Assembly: GCF_000834655.1 (NCBI RefSeq)
Contig: NZ_JXQQ01000028.1
Span: 124,001 to 188,000, forward strand
From: Variovorax paradoxus
GTDB taxonomy: Bacteria > Pseudomonadota > Gammaproteobacteria > Burkholderiales > Burkholderiaceae_C
Direction: 5' to 3'
Length of the DNA stretch: 64,000 bases
The notes beneath the pieces were generated by a model that worked only from the letters and a program-made list of their open reading frames with translations, was not told where the DNA came from and ran no database searches. How positions within the stretch are numbered: position 1 is the stretch's first letter; each line of letters begins with the position of its first letter. Shown here one piece after another: positions 25,021 through 33,465 of this stretch. The position numbers were made by a program, and so were the translations under genes.

Positions 25021-27287
25021 GCGCGCAGCTTCGCGATCCTTCGCGCCGCCACTTCCTCACGGCCGGCTCGCTGACGGTGAGCTTCGCGCTCTGGCCCTCC
25101 GCCTCCGCATTGGCGCAGCAGGCCACCGAAGCCGCGGCCCCGGTCGCGGTCGACGGCGGCGCGGCCAGGTTGCCGGGCGACCTCGGCAGCACGCCGATGC
25201 TCGATGCGTGGATTCGCATCGACGAGAAAGGCGCGATCACCGTGTTCACCGGCAAGGCCGAGCTCGGCACGGGCATCCGCACCGCATTCATCCAGATCGC
25301 CGCCGAGCAACTGGGCGTGCTGCCGCCGGCCATCCACCTCGTCACCGCGGACACCGGCGCCACGCCCAACGAGGGCTACACCGCCGGCAGCCATTCGACG
25401 GCCGACAGCGGCACGGCCATCCTGCATGCGGCTGCGCAGGTGCGCACCTTGCTGCTGGGCACGGCCGCCGCGAAGCTCGGCGTGGCGGCCGATCAGCTCA
25501 CGGCACGCGACGGCAAGATCTCGGCAGCCGATGGGCGCTCGCTGAGCTACGGCGATGCGGTCAGCGGCCTCGACCTGCACCGCCGTGCAGAGCCGCGCTC
25601 CGAACTTGTCGAGCCTGCGAAGCACCGCGTCATCGGCCAGTCGCTGCGCCGCGTGGACATTCCGGGCAAGGTCACGGGCGGCGCGAGCTACGTGCAGGAC
25701 ATGCGCCTGCCGGGCATGGTGCATGCGCGCATCGTGCGCCCGCCGTCGTATGGCGCCACGCTCACGGCGCTCGACAGCGCAGCCGTCGAGAAGATGCCGG
25801 GCGTGCTGAAGGTGGTGCGCGACGGCAGCTTCGTCGCAGTGGTTGCGGAGGACGAGTGGCAGGCCATCCAGGCGATGCGCGCATTGACCGGCGCCGCGCG
25901 CTGGCAGCCGCAGGCCGCGCCGCTGCCCACGCCCGCCACCATCGCCGACACGTTGATGAAGCTGCCGGCCCGCGAGATCCATGTCGGCGACCGGCACGGC
26001 GCCGCGGCGCCCGCCGCGAAGACGCTGCACGCCCGCTTCACCAAGCCCTACCTCGCGCACGCCTCGATCGGACCTTCGTGCGCGGTGGCGCAGTTCGATG
26101 CGCAAGGTGCAAGGCTCAGCGTCTGGACCCATTCGCAGGGCGTGTTCCCGATGCGCGCGGCGCTGGCCGAGCTGCTGTCGATGAAGCCCGAGGACATCCG
26201 CTGCATCCACGTCGAAGGCTCGGGCTGCTACGGCCACAACGCCGCCGACGATGCGGGCGCCGAGGCCGCGCTCATCGCGCGCGCCCTGCCCGGCAAGCCG
26301 GTGCGCGTGCAGTGGATGCGCGAGGACGAGTTCACCTGGGAGCCCTTCGGCCCCGCGATGGTCACCGACGTGAAGGCCTCGCTCGATGCCGACGGGCGCG
26401 TGGTCGATTGGCAGTACGAGATCTGGAGCAACTCGCACAACCAGCGCCTGGACAACGCCGGGCGCTTCATTTCCGCGCAGTACCTGGCCAAGCCCTTCGT
26501 GCCCGCGCCGCCCAAGCCGATCCCGATGCCCGAGGGCGGCGGCGACCGCAACAGCCTGCCGCTGTACAACTTTGCGAACTACGAGGTGCAGCACCACTTC
26601 CTGCCCGACATGCCGGTGCGCGTCTCGGCGATGCGAGGCCTGGGCGCGTTCATGAACGTCTTCACCATCGAGAGCTTCATGGACGAGCTGGCCGCGGCCG
26701 CGGGCGCCGACCCAGTCGCGTTCCGGTTGAAGCACCTGGACGATCCGCGCGCGCGCGACGTGGTCAACCTGGCCGCGCAGCGCTTCGGCTGGGATGCGAA
26801 GCGAAAGCGCGTGCCCCACCGCGGCGTGGGCTTCTCGTTCGCGCAGTACAAGAACCTCATGAGCTATCTCGCGCTCGCGGTCGAGATCTCGATCGTGCCG
26901 GAGACCGGCGAGGTGCGCATCGAGCGCGCGGTGGCGGCCATCGACTGCGGGCAGGTGGTCAACCCCGACGGCGTGCGCAACCAGGTCGAGGGCGGCATCC
27001 TGCAATCGACGAGCTGGGCGCTGTTCGAAGAGGTGCAGTACGACACCCAGCGCATCCGCAGCCACGACTGGAGCGGCTACCCGATCATGCGGTTCTCCGA
27101 AGTGCCGCGAAAGGTGGAGGTGCACCTCATCGACCGCCCCGGCGCGCCTTTTCTCGGGACCGGCGAAGCCTCGCAAGGGCCGGCGCCGGCAGCGATGGCC
27201 AACGCGATCGCCGATGCCACCGGACGGCGCCTGCGCACGCTGCCGCTGGCGGCCGAAGGCCGGCTCAAGGAGTACCGCACAGGCTGA
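25017..27287 (+). CDS. molybdopterin-dependent aldehyde/isoquinoline oxidoreductase large subunit
   Basis: A 756-residue xanthine-oxidase-family subunit of the IorB/periplasmic aldehyde dehydrogenase type. The N-terminus has a Tat signal (SRRHFLTAGS; Arg10-Arg11). Cofactor-binding segments include GKAELGTGIRTAF, GCYGHNAADDAGAEA and AMRGLGAFMN; the catalytic glutamate is expected in GTGEASQGPAP near residue 730. It would hydroxylate an aldehyde or N-heterocycle in the periplasm, passing electrons through the 2Fe-2S subunit to cytochrome c. No FAD subunit exists, as is typical of cytochrome-linked forms. The broken cytochrome gene upstream raises doubt about function. Confidence 0.9.
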   Translation: MSAQLRDPSRRHFLTAGSLTVSFALWPSASALAQQATEAAAPVAVDGGAARLPGDLGSTPMLDAWIRIDEKGAITVFTGKAELGTGIRTAFIQIAAEQLGVLPPAIHLVTADTGATPNEGYTAGSHSTADSGTAILHAAAQVRTLLLGTAAAKLGVAADQLTARDGKISAADGRSLSYGDAVSGLDLHRRAEPRSELVEPAKHRVIGQSLRRVDIPGKVTGGASYVQDMRLPGMVHARIVRPPSYGATLTALDSAAVEKMPGVLKVVRDGSFVAVVAEDEWQAIQAMRALTGAARWQPQAAPLPTPATIADTLMKLPAREIHVGDRHGAAAPAAKTLHARFTKPYLAHASIGPSCAVAQFDAQGARLSVWTHSQGVFPMRAALAELLSMKPEDIRCIHVEGSGCYGHNAADDAGAEAALIARALPGKPVRVQWMREDEFTWEPFGPAMVTDVKASLDADGRVVDWQYEIWSNSHNQRLDNAGRFISAQYLAKPFVPAPPKPIPMPEGGGDRNSLPLYNFANYEVQHHFLPDMPVRVSAMRGLGAFMNVFTIESFMDELAAAAGADPVAFRLKHLDDPRARDVVNLAAQRFGWDAKRKRVPHRGVGFSFAQYKNLMSYLALAVEISIVPETGEVRIERAVAAIDCGQVVNPDGVRNQVEGGILQSTSWALFEEVQYDTQRIRSHDWSGYPIMRFSEVPRKVEVHLIDRPGAPFLGTGEASQGPAPAAMANAIADATGRRLRTLPLAAEGRLKEYRTG

Positions 27288-27324
27288 GGGGCACGGTCAC
27301 GGGCATCACTTAGCATCGCGCCCC

Positions 27325-27609
27325 ATGAGCTACACCGTGAAACTGATCGACTTCCCCGACGCACCGCCCGACGTCATCGCCACCGCCGAGACGCGCTTTC
27401 GCCGCGAGCTCGACAAGCTGCTGGGCGACATCGTCGAGCAGGCGCTGAAGGCGTTCGAGAACGCCAGCGAATCCAGCGCCGACGAACTCACCAAGGACGA
27501 GATCGCGCTGGCCGCGAGCTGGGCCAAGGCCTACGAAGCGGCCAAGACGGCGGGCTTCCGCGCGCTCGGCGAGGCCGACGAGGCGTACTTCGAAGTCCGC
27601 GTGGAGTGA
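27325..27609 (+). CDS. small acidic hypothetical protein
   Basis: A 94-residue protein, rich in Ala and Glu and predicted to be largely helical after an N-terminal strand (MSYTVKLIDFPDAPPD). No domain or motif is recognised. The reading frame is clean and lies between the molybdenum hydroxylase and a convergent Crp/Fnr gene. A purine-poor region precedes the ATG, so the ribosome site is weak. Function is unknown. Confidence 0.55.
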   Translation: MSYTVKLIDFPDAPPDVIATAETRFRRELDKLLGDIVEQALKAFENASESSADELTKDEIALAASWAKAYEAAKTAGFRALGEADEAYFEVRVE

Positions 27610-27621
27610 GCCGGTTGCGCT

Positions 27622-28380
27622 TCAGGCGCAGCGCACGGGCGGCGCGCCGGTGTCGATGGCCTTGTAGTTGACCAGCCCGCCCAGGTCGAGCACCGTGAGG
27701 CCGCGCTTCTCCAGGCGAATGAGCTGCAGCGCCTGCAGTCGCTGCAGTGCCACGTTCACGCGCTGCCGCGACACGTTGGCCAGGAGCCCGATCTCGACCT
27801 GACCCACTTCCAGGAAGCGCGGCGCGTCCGGGTACAGGTCGGGGTTGAAGAGGCTCGCGAGGCAGTTGGCCACGCGCGCATCGGTGTCGAGCAGCCGCTC
27901 GTGCGCGAGCGCGCCGATGAAGAGACTCAACCGCGCGTTCAGCAGGTCCTGCAGGTAGTGGTTGAACGGCACGCTGGTGCCGCGCAGCCACTCGAAGGTG
28001 CGGCGCGGCATCAGGGCCACCCGCGTGGGCCGCAGCGCCATCACGTCGTAGCGGCGCGCCTCGTGCTTGAAGAGCGAGCCTTCGCCCCACCACACGCCGG
28101 CTGAGACGCCGGTGAGCGTGGACACCCGCCCGTCCTCCGAGGCCACCGACATCTTGGCGAAGCCGTCGATGAGCCCCATCCAGTGCTCGACCATCTGACC
28201 CGCCCGCGCGATGCAGGCACCGCGCGCGAACTGCCGCTCCTGCATGCTGCCGAGCACGTGCTCGACGTCGGCGGGCGAGAGGCCCGCCGCCCAGCGCGAG
28301 TGCCGGACCATGTCTTCCATCGCATGCGCAGCCGGCGCGGGTGCGGAATCAGGGATTACCTCTATCGATTGGCGCCTCAT
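27622..28380 (-). CDS. Crp/Fnr family transcriptional regulator
   Basis: A 252-residue regulator with a cyclic-nucleotide-binding-like beta-roll (about residues 35-150) and a C-terminal helix-turn-helix (VGQVEIGLLANVSRQRVNVA, about 193-212). No N-terminal cysteine cluster of Fnr type is seen, so oxygen sensing by an iron-sulfur cluster is unlikely. The start was set at ATG 28380 (MRRQSIEV); later in-frame ATGs are possible. It diverges from the DUF6351 lipoprotein gene across 73 bases and may regulate it. The effector is unknown. Confidence 0.85.
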   Translation of the reverse strand: MRRQSIEVIPDSAPAPAAHAMEDMVRHSRWAAGLSPADVEHVLGSMQERQFARGACIARAGQMVEHWMGLIDGFAKMSVASEDGRVSTLTGVSAGVWWGEGSLFKHEARRYDVMALRPTRVALMPRRTFEWLRGTSVPFNHYLQDLLNARLSLFIGALAHERLLDTDARVANCLASLFNPDLYPDAPRFLEVGQVEIGLLANVSRQRVNVALQRLQALQLIRLEKRGLTVLDLGGLVNYKAIDTGAPPVRCA

Positions 28381-28453
28381 GTGTCGTCGCGACGACCGCA
28401 GCGTGGAACGTCCATCCTTAATCTTCCAATACACATAACAGAAGGAGACATCC

Positions 28454-30697
28454 ATGCTCGCTACACCTCGCCGCCCGCACAAGCGGGTTTCTCCGTGGCC
28501 CCGTGTCCAGGTTGCCGCCGCAGGCATCGCGATGGCCGGCGCACTGCTCGTCGCAGGCTGCGGCGGAGGGTCCGACGGCGGCTCGGTGTTTCCGTTCATT
28601 CCGGGCGCGAGCCCGCCGCCCGTCACGCCGACACCGGCCGCGTTCCAGGTCAAGACGCTCTCTTCCGCGCCCGACATGGTGAGCGGCGGCGACACGCTGA
28701 TCGAAGTGACCGCGCCCGTGGGCGTTTCGCTCGACAAGGTGCGCGTGAGCCTGAACGGAAAAGACGTGACCTCGCAGGTGCCCGTGGTCAACAGCACGAC
28801 GCGCGTGCTGCGCGGCCTTGTCACCGGCCTCACGACCGATGCGGCCAGCACCACCGGCAGCGTCAACACGCTGGTGGTGAGCAACGCCGACGTGGCGGCG
28901 CAGCGCACCGAGACGAAGCTGGTCAACTATCCGATCACCGGTCCGATCCTCTCGGGCCCGCACATCTCGCCCTACGAATGCCGCACGGTGCAGAACGGCC
29001 TGGGCACCGCGCTCGACGCCAACTGCTCGGCCGCGACGCAGGTGGTCTGGTACTACCGCAGCAACACCAACGTCTTCAAGCCGCTGGCGGACCCCACGGG
29101 CGCGCGCCCGGCCGACCTCGCGACCACCACCACCAACGACGGCACCACCGTGCCCTACATCGTGCGCGTGGAGTCGGGCACCATCAACCGCGGCGTGTAC
29201 CGCCTCGCGGTGCTCGACAACCCGACAAAGGACGCACCCGCCACCTGGAAGCCCGGCCCGGGCTGGAACAGGAAGCTCGTCGCCTACTTCGACTGCTGCG
29301 GCTCGGCCCAGTACAACCAGGGCGTGCACCCGATCGAGACGATCCTGGGCGACGTCGGCCACATCCAGCTCTCGCGCGGCTTCGCCTTCATGAACTCGAC
29401 CGAGCTCTGGAACAACCAGCACGCCAACCCGCACCTGCAGGGCGAGACGCTGATGATGATGAAGGAGCACGTCATCGAGGAATTCGGCGAAGTGCCCAAG
29501 TGGACCGCCGGCTTCGGCGGCTCGGGCGGCGCGATCCAGCAATACCTGATCGCGCAGCTCTACCCGGGTCTGCTCGACGGCATCCAGCCCATCGTGTCGT
29601 TCCCCGAGACGCTGATGCCCGAGGTGATGGAGTGCCGGCTGCTCAACAACGTCTACAAGCTCGACGCGGGCACCTGGACCACCGCCAAGCAGAACGCGGT
29701 GAACGGCTTCAACACCAACACCTGCACCTCGTGGGACCTGGCGTTCGCGAGCATCATCAAGTCGGACAACGCGGCGGGCTGCGGCTTCACCGACCCGGCC
29801 AACGCGGCGAACGTCTTCAACCGCGCGACGAACCCGACGGGCATCCGCTGCGACCTCTTCCAGACCAACGTGAACCTCCTGGGCAAGCGCCCCGGCACGC
29901 AGGAGGCACGCCGGCCGCTGGACAACATCGGCCTGCAGTACGGCCTGGCGGCGCTGAACAGCGGTGCGATCTCGGTGAAGGAATTCCTCGATCTGAACGA
30001 GAAGGTCGGCGGCTTCGACGGCGACGGCAACCCCCAGGCCGCGCGCTCCGAGGCCGACCCCGATGCGCTCAAGCTCACCTACGCCGGCGGCTTCAAGAAC
30101 AGCTTCCGCGGACCGGGCCTGGCGAACATCCCGATCATCACGCAGCGCGGCAATGCCGATGCGGTGGGCGACATCCACGACACGACGCAGGACCTGATCA
30201 TCCGGGCCCGCCTGCAGCGCGCCAACGGCCGCAGCGACAACCAGATCATCTGGACGCTGGGCTCCACCTCGGGCTACGACTACATGAGCGGCTCGATCGA
30301 CCTCCTGAACAAGTGGCTGGACAACATGGCGGCCGACCCCGCGCCCGCCTCGATCGACAAGGTGGTGCGCAACAAGCCCGCCGGCGCCAACGACGCCTGC
30401 TGGAACAAGACCGGCACGCGCATCGACGAGGCCGCATCGATGGACCCGGCCGCCAGCTGCAACGTGGTGTACCCGCGCTTCACGACGCCGCGCCTCCAGG
30501 CCGGCTCGCCGATGGTGAACGACGTGCTCAAGTGCCAGCTCAAGCCGGTGAACGCCGCCGACTATGCGGTGACGATTGCCGGCGCCGACCTCGCGCGCCT
30601 GCAGACGATCTTCCCGAGCGGCGTGTGCGACTGGAGCAAGCCCGGCGCGGGCCAGGAACCGCTGCGCGGCACTTACCTGCGCTTGCCGCTCGATTGA
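28454..30697 (+). CDS. DUF6351-type lipoprotein, probable alpha/beta-hydrolase fold
   Basis: A 747-residue envelope protein. AAGGAG lies 7 bases before the ATG. The signal peptide ends in a lipobox (LLVAGC, Cys36), followed by a proline/threonine linker. The middle of the protein has an oxyanion-like YFDCCGSAQYNQG and a GFGGSGGAIQQYLIA segment resembling the nucleophile elbow of tannase or feruloyl-esterase-like hydrolases. I recognise the family only as an uncharacterised one (DUF6351). A secreted or lipid-anchored esterase or depolymerase is plausible but unproven. The 3' end overlaps the convergent LysR gene by 25 bases. Confidence 0.75.
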   Translation: MLATPRRPHKRVSPWPRVQVAAAGIAMAGALLVAGCGGGSDGGSVFPFIPGASPPPVTPTPAAFQVKTLSSAPDMVSGGDTLIEVTAPVGVSLDKVRVSLNGKDVTSQVPVVNSTTRVLRGLVTGLTTDAASTTGSVNTLVVSNADVAAQRTETKLVNYPITGPILSGPHISPYECRTVQNGLGTALDANCSAATQVVWYYRSNTNVFKPLADPTGARPADLATTTTNDGTTVPYIVRVESGTINRGVYRLAVLDNPTKDAPATWKPGPGWNRKLVAYFDCCGSAQYNQGVHPIETILGDVGHIQLSRGFAFMNSTELWNNQHANPHLQGETLMMMKEHVIEEFGEVPKWTAGFGGSGGAIQQYLIAQLYPGLLDGIQPIVSFPETLMPEVMECRLLNNVYKLDAGTWTTAKQNAVNGFNTNTCTSWDLAFASIIKSDNAAGCGFTDPANAANVFNRATNPTGIRCDLFQTNVNLLGKRPGTQEARRPLDNIGLQYGLAALNSGAISVKEFLDLNEKVGGFDGDGNPQAARSEADPDALKLTYAGGFKNSFRGPGLANIPIITQRGNADAVGDIHDTTQDLIIRARLQRANGRSDNQIIWTLGSTSGYDYMSGSIDLLNKWLDNMAADPAPASIDKVVRNKPAGANDACWNKTGTRIDEAASMDPAASCNVVYPRFTTPRLQAGSPMVNDVLKCQLKPVNAADYAVTIAGADLARLQTIFPSGVCDWSKPGAGQEPLRGTYLRLPLD

Positions 30698-31590
30698 CGA
30701 TGCGCGCCTGGCAGTTGCGCCACGCGCTCTGCCAGGAAGTCCACCAGCACCCGCACGCGCAGCGGCTGGTGGCGGCGCGGGGCGTAGAGCAGGTGCACTT
30801 CCTGCGCCGGCCCCGTGTGGCGCGCGAGCACGCGCACCAGGCGCCCATCGGCGAGCTGATCGGTCACCATCCACGTGGGTTGCAGCGAAATGCCGGCGCC
30901 GCCGAGCACGCTGTCGAGCATGGCCACCGCGTTGTTCACTCGGTAGCGGCTGCGCACCGGCACCGTCACCGCGCCTTCCGGGCCTTGCAGCAGCACGCCG
31001 TCGTCGCCCGCGGCATATCGGATGTAGTCGTGCGAGAGCAGGTCCTGGGGCTTGCGGGGCTTGCCGCGCGCGGCCACGTAGTCCGGTGAGGCCACCAGCA
31101 CGCGCGGCCATGAGCCGAGGTGCCTTGCAACGAGGTCTGGCGGCAGCGCGCCGCCGACGCGCAGCGACACGTCGATGCGCTCCTCGCGCGGATCGACGAA
31201 GCGGTCGTCCAGCACCAGTTCGAGTTCGATGTCGGGGTAGCGCCGCAGGAATTCGACCGCCATCGCGTTGAGATGCCGCTGTCCCATGGTGACCGGCGCG
31301 CTCACGCGCAAGAGGCCCTGCGGCTGCTGCACCTGCTCGCGCGCATCGGCGACGGCGTCGCCGTAATCCTCCAGCACGCGGCGGGCGCGCTCGTGGAAGC
31401 GCTGCCCTTCTTCCGTGAGGCTCAAGCCCGTTGCGGCGCGGCGCAGCAGGCGAACGCCCAGCGAACGCTCCAGGCCCGCGACCAGCTTGCTGACGGTGGG
31501 CTGCGTGGTGTCCAGCGCGCGGGCCGCGCCCGAGAGGCTCCCGAGTTCGACGCTGTGCACGAAGGCCGAGAGCGCGCGCAAGGTGTCCAT
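30673..31590 (-). CDS. LysR family transcriptional regulator
   Basis: A 305-residue LysR regulator of the DsdC/CrgA-like subgroup: MDTLRALSAFVHSVELGSLS begins the helix-turn-helix and the effector domain includes LVASPDYVAARG. It is divergent from the SGNH hydrolase across 104 bases, where ATTC-N7-GAAT near 31596-31610 could be a LysR site. It probably controls that hydrolase. Its 3' end overlaps the DUF6351 gene by 25 bases on the opposite strand. Confidence 0.9.
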   Translation of the reverse strand: MDTLRALSAFVHSVELGSLSGAARALDTTQPTVSKLVAGLERSLGVRLLRRAATGLSLTEEGQRFHERARRVLEDYGDAVADAREQVQQPQGLLRVSAPVTMGQRHLNAMAVEFLRRYPDIELELVLDDRFVDPREERIDVSLRVGGALPPDLVARHLGSWPRVLVASPDYVAARGKPRKPQDLLSHDYIRYAAGDDGVLLQGPEGAVTVPVRSRYRVNNAVAMLDSVLGGAGISLQPTWMVTDQLADGRLVRVLARHTGPAQEVHLLYAPRRHQPLRVRVLVDFLAERVAQLPGAHRQSSGKRR

Positions 31591-31694
31591 GATGTATTCG
31601 ATTCAAGAATGGTCTGGATGCGATTTTGCCATCTACCCATCCGAACTCGCATGGCAGAAAGTCGAGGCCTCGCTTCACTCTCAAGGACACGAAC

Positions 31695-32978
31695 ATGAAT
31701 GCATCGACCTTCGGATCGATCCTCAAACACGGCGCCGCGGCGCTGACAATCGCGGGCCTCGCCGCGGTATCGGCGGCACAGACGGCACCGCCTGCGCGGG
31801 CCTATTGGAGCCCCAGCTGGATGGCCAGCACCCAGCCGATCTGGAGCGGCGACTTCGTGCTGCCGAGCGGCCTGCCCTTCCAGTTCAACCGGCAGACCAT
31901 CCGGCAGGTGGCGCGCCTGAGCATCGGCGGCGCGAAGCTGCGCGTGGTGATCAGCAACGAAGGCGGCACGGCGCCGCTGTACATCGGTGCGGCACGGGTG
32001 GCGCGGCATGGCGAGGGCTCGGCGATCGTCGAGGGCACGGACCGTGCGCTGCACTTCGGCGGCCAGGCCGACGTGACCGTGCCCCCTGGCGCGAGGCTGG
32101 TCAGCGATCCGGTCGACCTGCCGCTGCCCGCGCTCGGCGAAGTCGCGGTGTCGCTCTATCTGCCGAAGCCGAGCCAGCCTGCGGGCTTTCACTTCGATGC
32201 GCGCGAGACGTCATATGTCGCCGATGGCGACCTGACCGGCGCGGCGCGGCTGCCGGCTAGCGCCTCGCAGTGGGGCACGCGCGTCTACGTCAGCGGCCTG
32301 ATCGTCGAAACGCCCACGCCGCCGGCCACCGTCGTTGCGCTCGGCGATTCGATCACCGACGGCAACGGCTCCACGTCGGGCGCCAACACCCGTTGGCCCG
32401 ATGCCCTGGCCGAGCGCCTCGCCCCGCGCGGCGTCGGCGTGCTCAATGCCGGCATCTCCGGCGGCCGCCTGCTGAAAGACGGCATGGGCCGCGCCGGGCT
32501 CGAGCGCGCCGGGCGCGACGCGTTCGCGCAGCCGGGCGTGCGCGCCGTGATCGTGCTGCTGGGCACCAACGACATCGGCTGGCCCGGCGGCCCATTCGCG
32601 CCGCAGGAGCCGGCGATGCGCGCGGAAGACCTCATCCAGGGATTCCGCCAGCTGGTCGCGATGGCCCGCGCCCACAACGTGCGCCTCGTGGCCGGCACCA
32701 TCACGCCCAACGAGCGCGCGCTGGAAGGCACGCCGCTCGAAGGCCACCATTCGACCGAGAAGGACAAGGTGCGCCAGGCCGTGAACCGCTGGATCCGCGA
32801 AAGCGGCGCGTTCGATGCGGTGGTGGACTTCGACGCGCTGCTGCGCGATCCGGCGCGCCCGATCCGCCTGAAGGCAGCGATGGACTCGGGTGATCACCTG
32901 CATCCGGGCGATGCCGGCTACAAGGCGATGGCGGCCGCGATCGACCTCGATGCCCTGCTGGGTAACGATCCAAAATAG
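31695..32978 (+). CDS. exported SGNH/GDSL family hydrolase
   Basis: A 427-residue secreted esterase-type enzyme. A signal peptide (ending VSAAQ, about residue 29) is followed by a beta-rich N-terminal region of about 180 residues and then the SGNH domain. Block I is VVALGDSITDGNG with the catalytic Ser, block III is LLGTNDIGW, and block V is DHLHPGDAG with catalytic Asp and His. Such two-part proteins are often carbohydrate acetyl-esterases or lipolytic enzymes. The start was chosen to include the signal peptide. A LexA box begins 10 bases after the stop codon. Confidence 0.88.
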   Translation: MNASTFGSILKHGAAALTIAGLAAVSAAQTAPPARAYWSPSWMASTQPIWSGDFVLPSGLPFQFNRQTIRQVARLSIGGAKLRVVISNEGGTAPLYIGAARVARHGEGSAIVEGTDRALHFGGQADVTVPPGARLVSDPVDLPLPALGEVAVSLYLPKPSQPAGFHFDARETSYVADGDLTGAARLPASASQWGTRVYVSGLIVETPTPPATVVALGDSITDGNGSTSGANTRWPDALAERLAPRGVGVLNAGISGGRLLKDGMGRAGLERAGRDAFAQPGVRAVIVLLGTNDIGWPGGPFAPQEPAMRAEDLIQGFRQLVAMARAHNVRLVAGTITPNERALEGTPLEGHHSTEKDKVRQAVNRWIRESGAFDAVVDFDALLRDPARPIRLKAAMDSGDHLHPGDAGYKAMAAAIDLDALLGNDPK

Positions 32979-32988
32979 GGCGCAAATA

Positions 32989-33008
32989 TACTGTACATAA
33001 ATACAGTA
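32989..33008. promoter_or_regulatory. LexA (SOS) box, orphan
   Basis: TACTGTACATAAATACAGTA fits CTGT-N8-ACAG exactly, with the flanking TA bases symmetrical, i.e. essentially the consensus SOS box. It lies in the gap after the SGNH hydrolase. The plus-strand sequence downstream is a short region ending in an intrinsic terminator (33074-33103), not a known SOS gene. A second box is at 41000-41019. Confidence 0.8.
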
Positions 33009-33009
33009 T

Positions 33010-33103
33010 TTTCTCTAGAATGGCTCGTCTCCAAGAACAACTTCGAGGCGACTCCATGACCACCGCCAATCCGCCTGCGCCCTCTGCGCAGGTTCTTTTT
33101 TTC
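33010..33103 (+). ncRNA. candidate SOS-induced short transcript or attenuated leader
   Basis: From the LexA box to the T-tract at 33093-33103 is about 90 bases, the span of a small RNA or attenuated leader. The 486-base gap 32979-33465 holds no recognised protein. An open frame with ATGs at 33020 and 33056 (the second after GAGGCGACT) runs to 33283 and would encode an unfamiliar 75- to 87-residue peptide across the terminator. Further stems follow at 33211-33245 (GGATGACG/CGTCATCC). The transcript could be an sRNA, a leader controlling the phosphotransferase gene at 33466, or an mRNA for the peptide. Start and end are estimated. Confidence 0.35.
33074..33103 (+). terminator. intrinsic terminator downstream of the orphan LexA box
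   Basis: CCTGCGC-CCTCT-GCGCAGG forms a perfect 7-base GC-rich stem with a 5-base loop, followed at once by TTCTTTTTTTC. It is oriented for plus-strand transcripts only. It would end transcripts from the LexA-controlled promoter or from the SGNH hydrolase gene. Confidence 0.65.
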
Positions 33104-33465
33104 TCTTCCGCCCGCCTGCATCCGATGCAGCCGCGGCAGCGTGCAGGCCGGATCTCCACGTGGCCCTTCCGAGTGGTCAGGGATCACGGCCACGGCGACA
33201 GCAGTGAGAGGGATGACGTCCGCGTCCAGGCGGCGCGCGTCATCCGGACGACGGCCGAGCATTGGTGGCCGCCCGAGCCCTGAACCAGCCTTTCACTTCA
33301 TCCTTGCCGGTGACTGCCATCTCCGTCGAGCACCAGGCGCCGGCCACCTGCGATTCCGTCGAAGACGACGAAGACGCCCGCGTCCGACACCGAGAAGTCA
33401 GCTTTCGTGGCCTTATCGGGTGAGACAATTTTTGGCGTCCATCGAACCAACGCCCCGTCCCCCGC

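Noticed and set aside
33020..33283. SOS-controlled protein-coding gene
   Set aside because: A strong terminator lies inside the frame and the peptide is unfamiliar, so I reported the region as a short transcript and kept the peptide only as an alternative.
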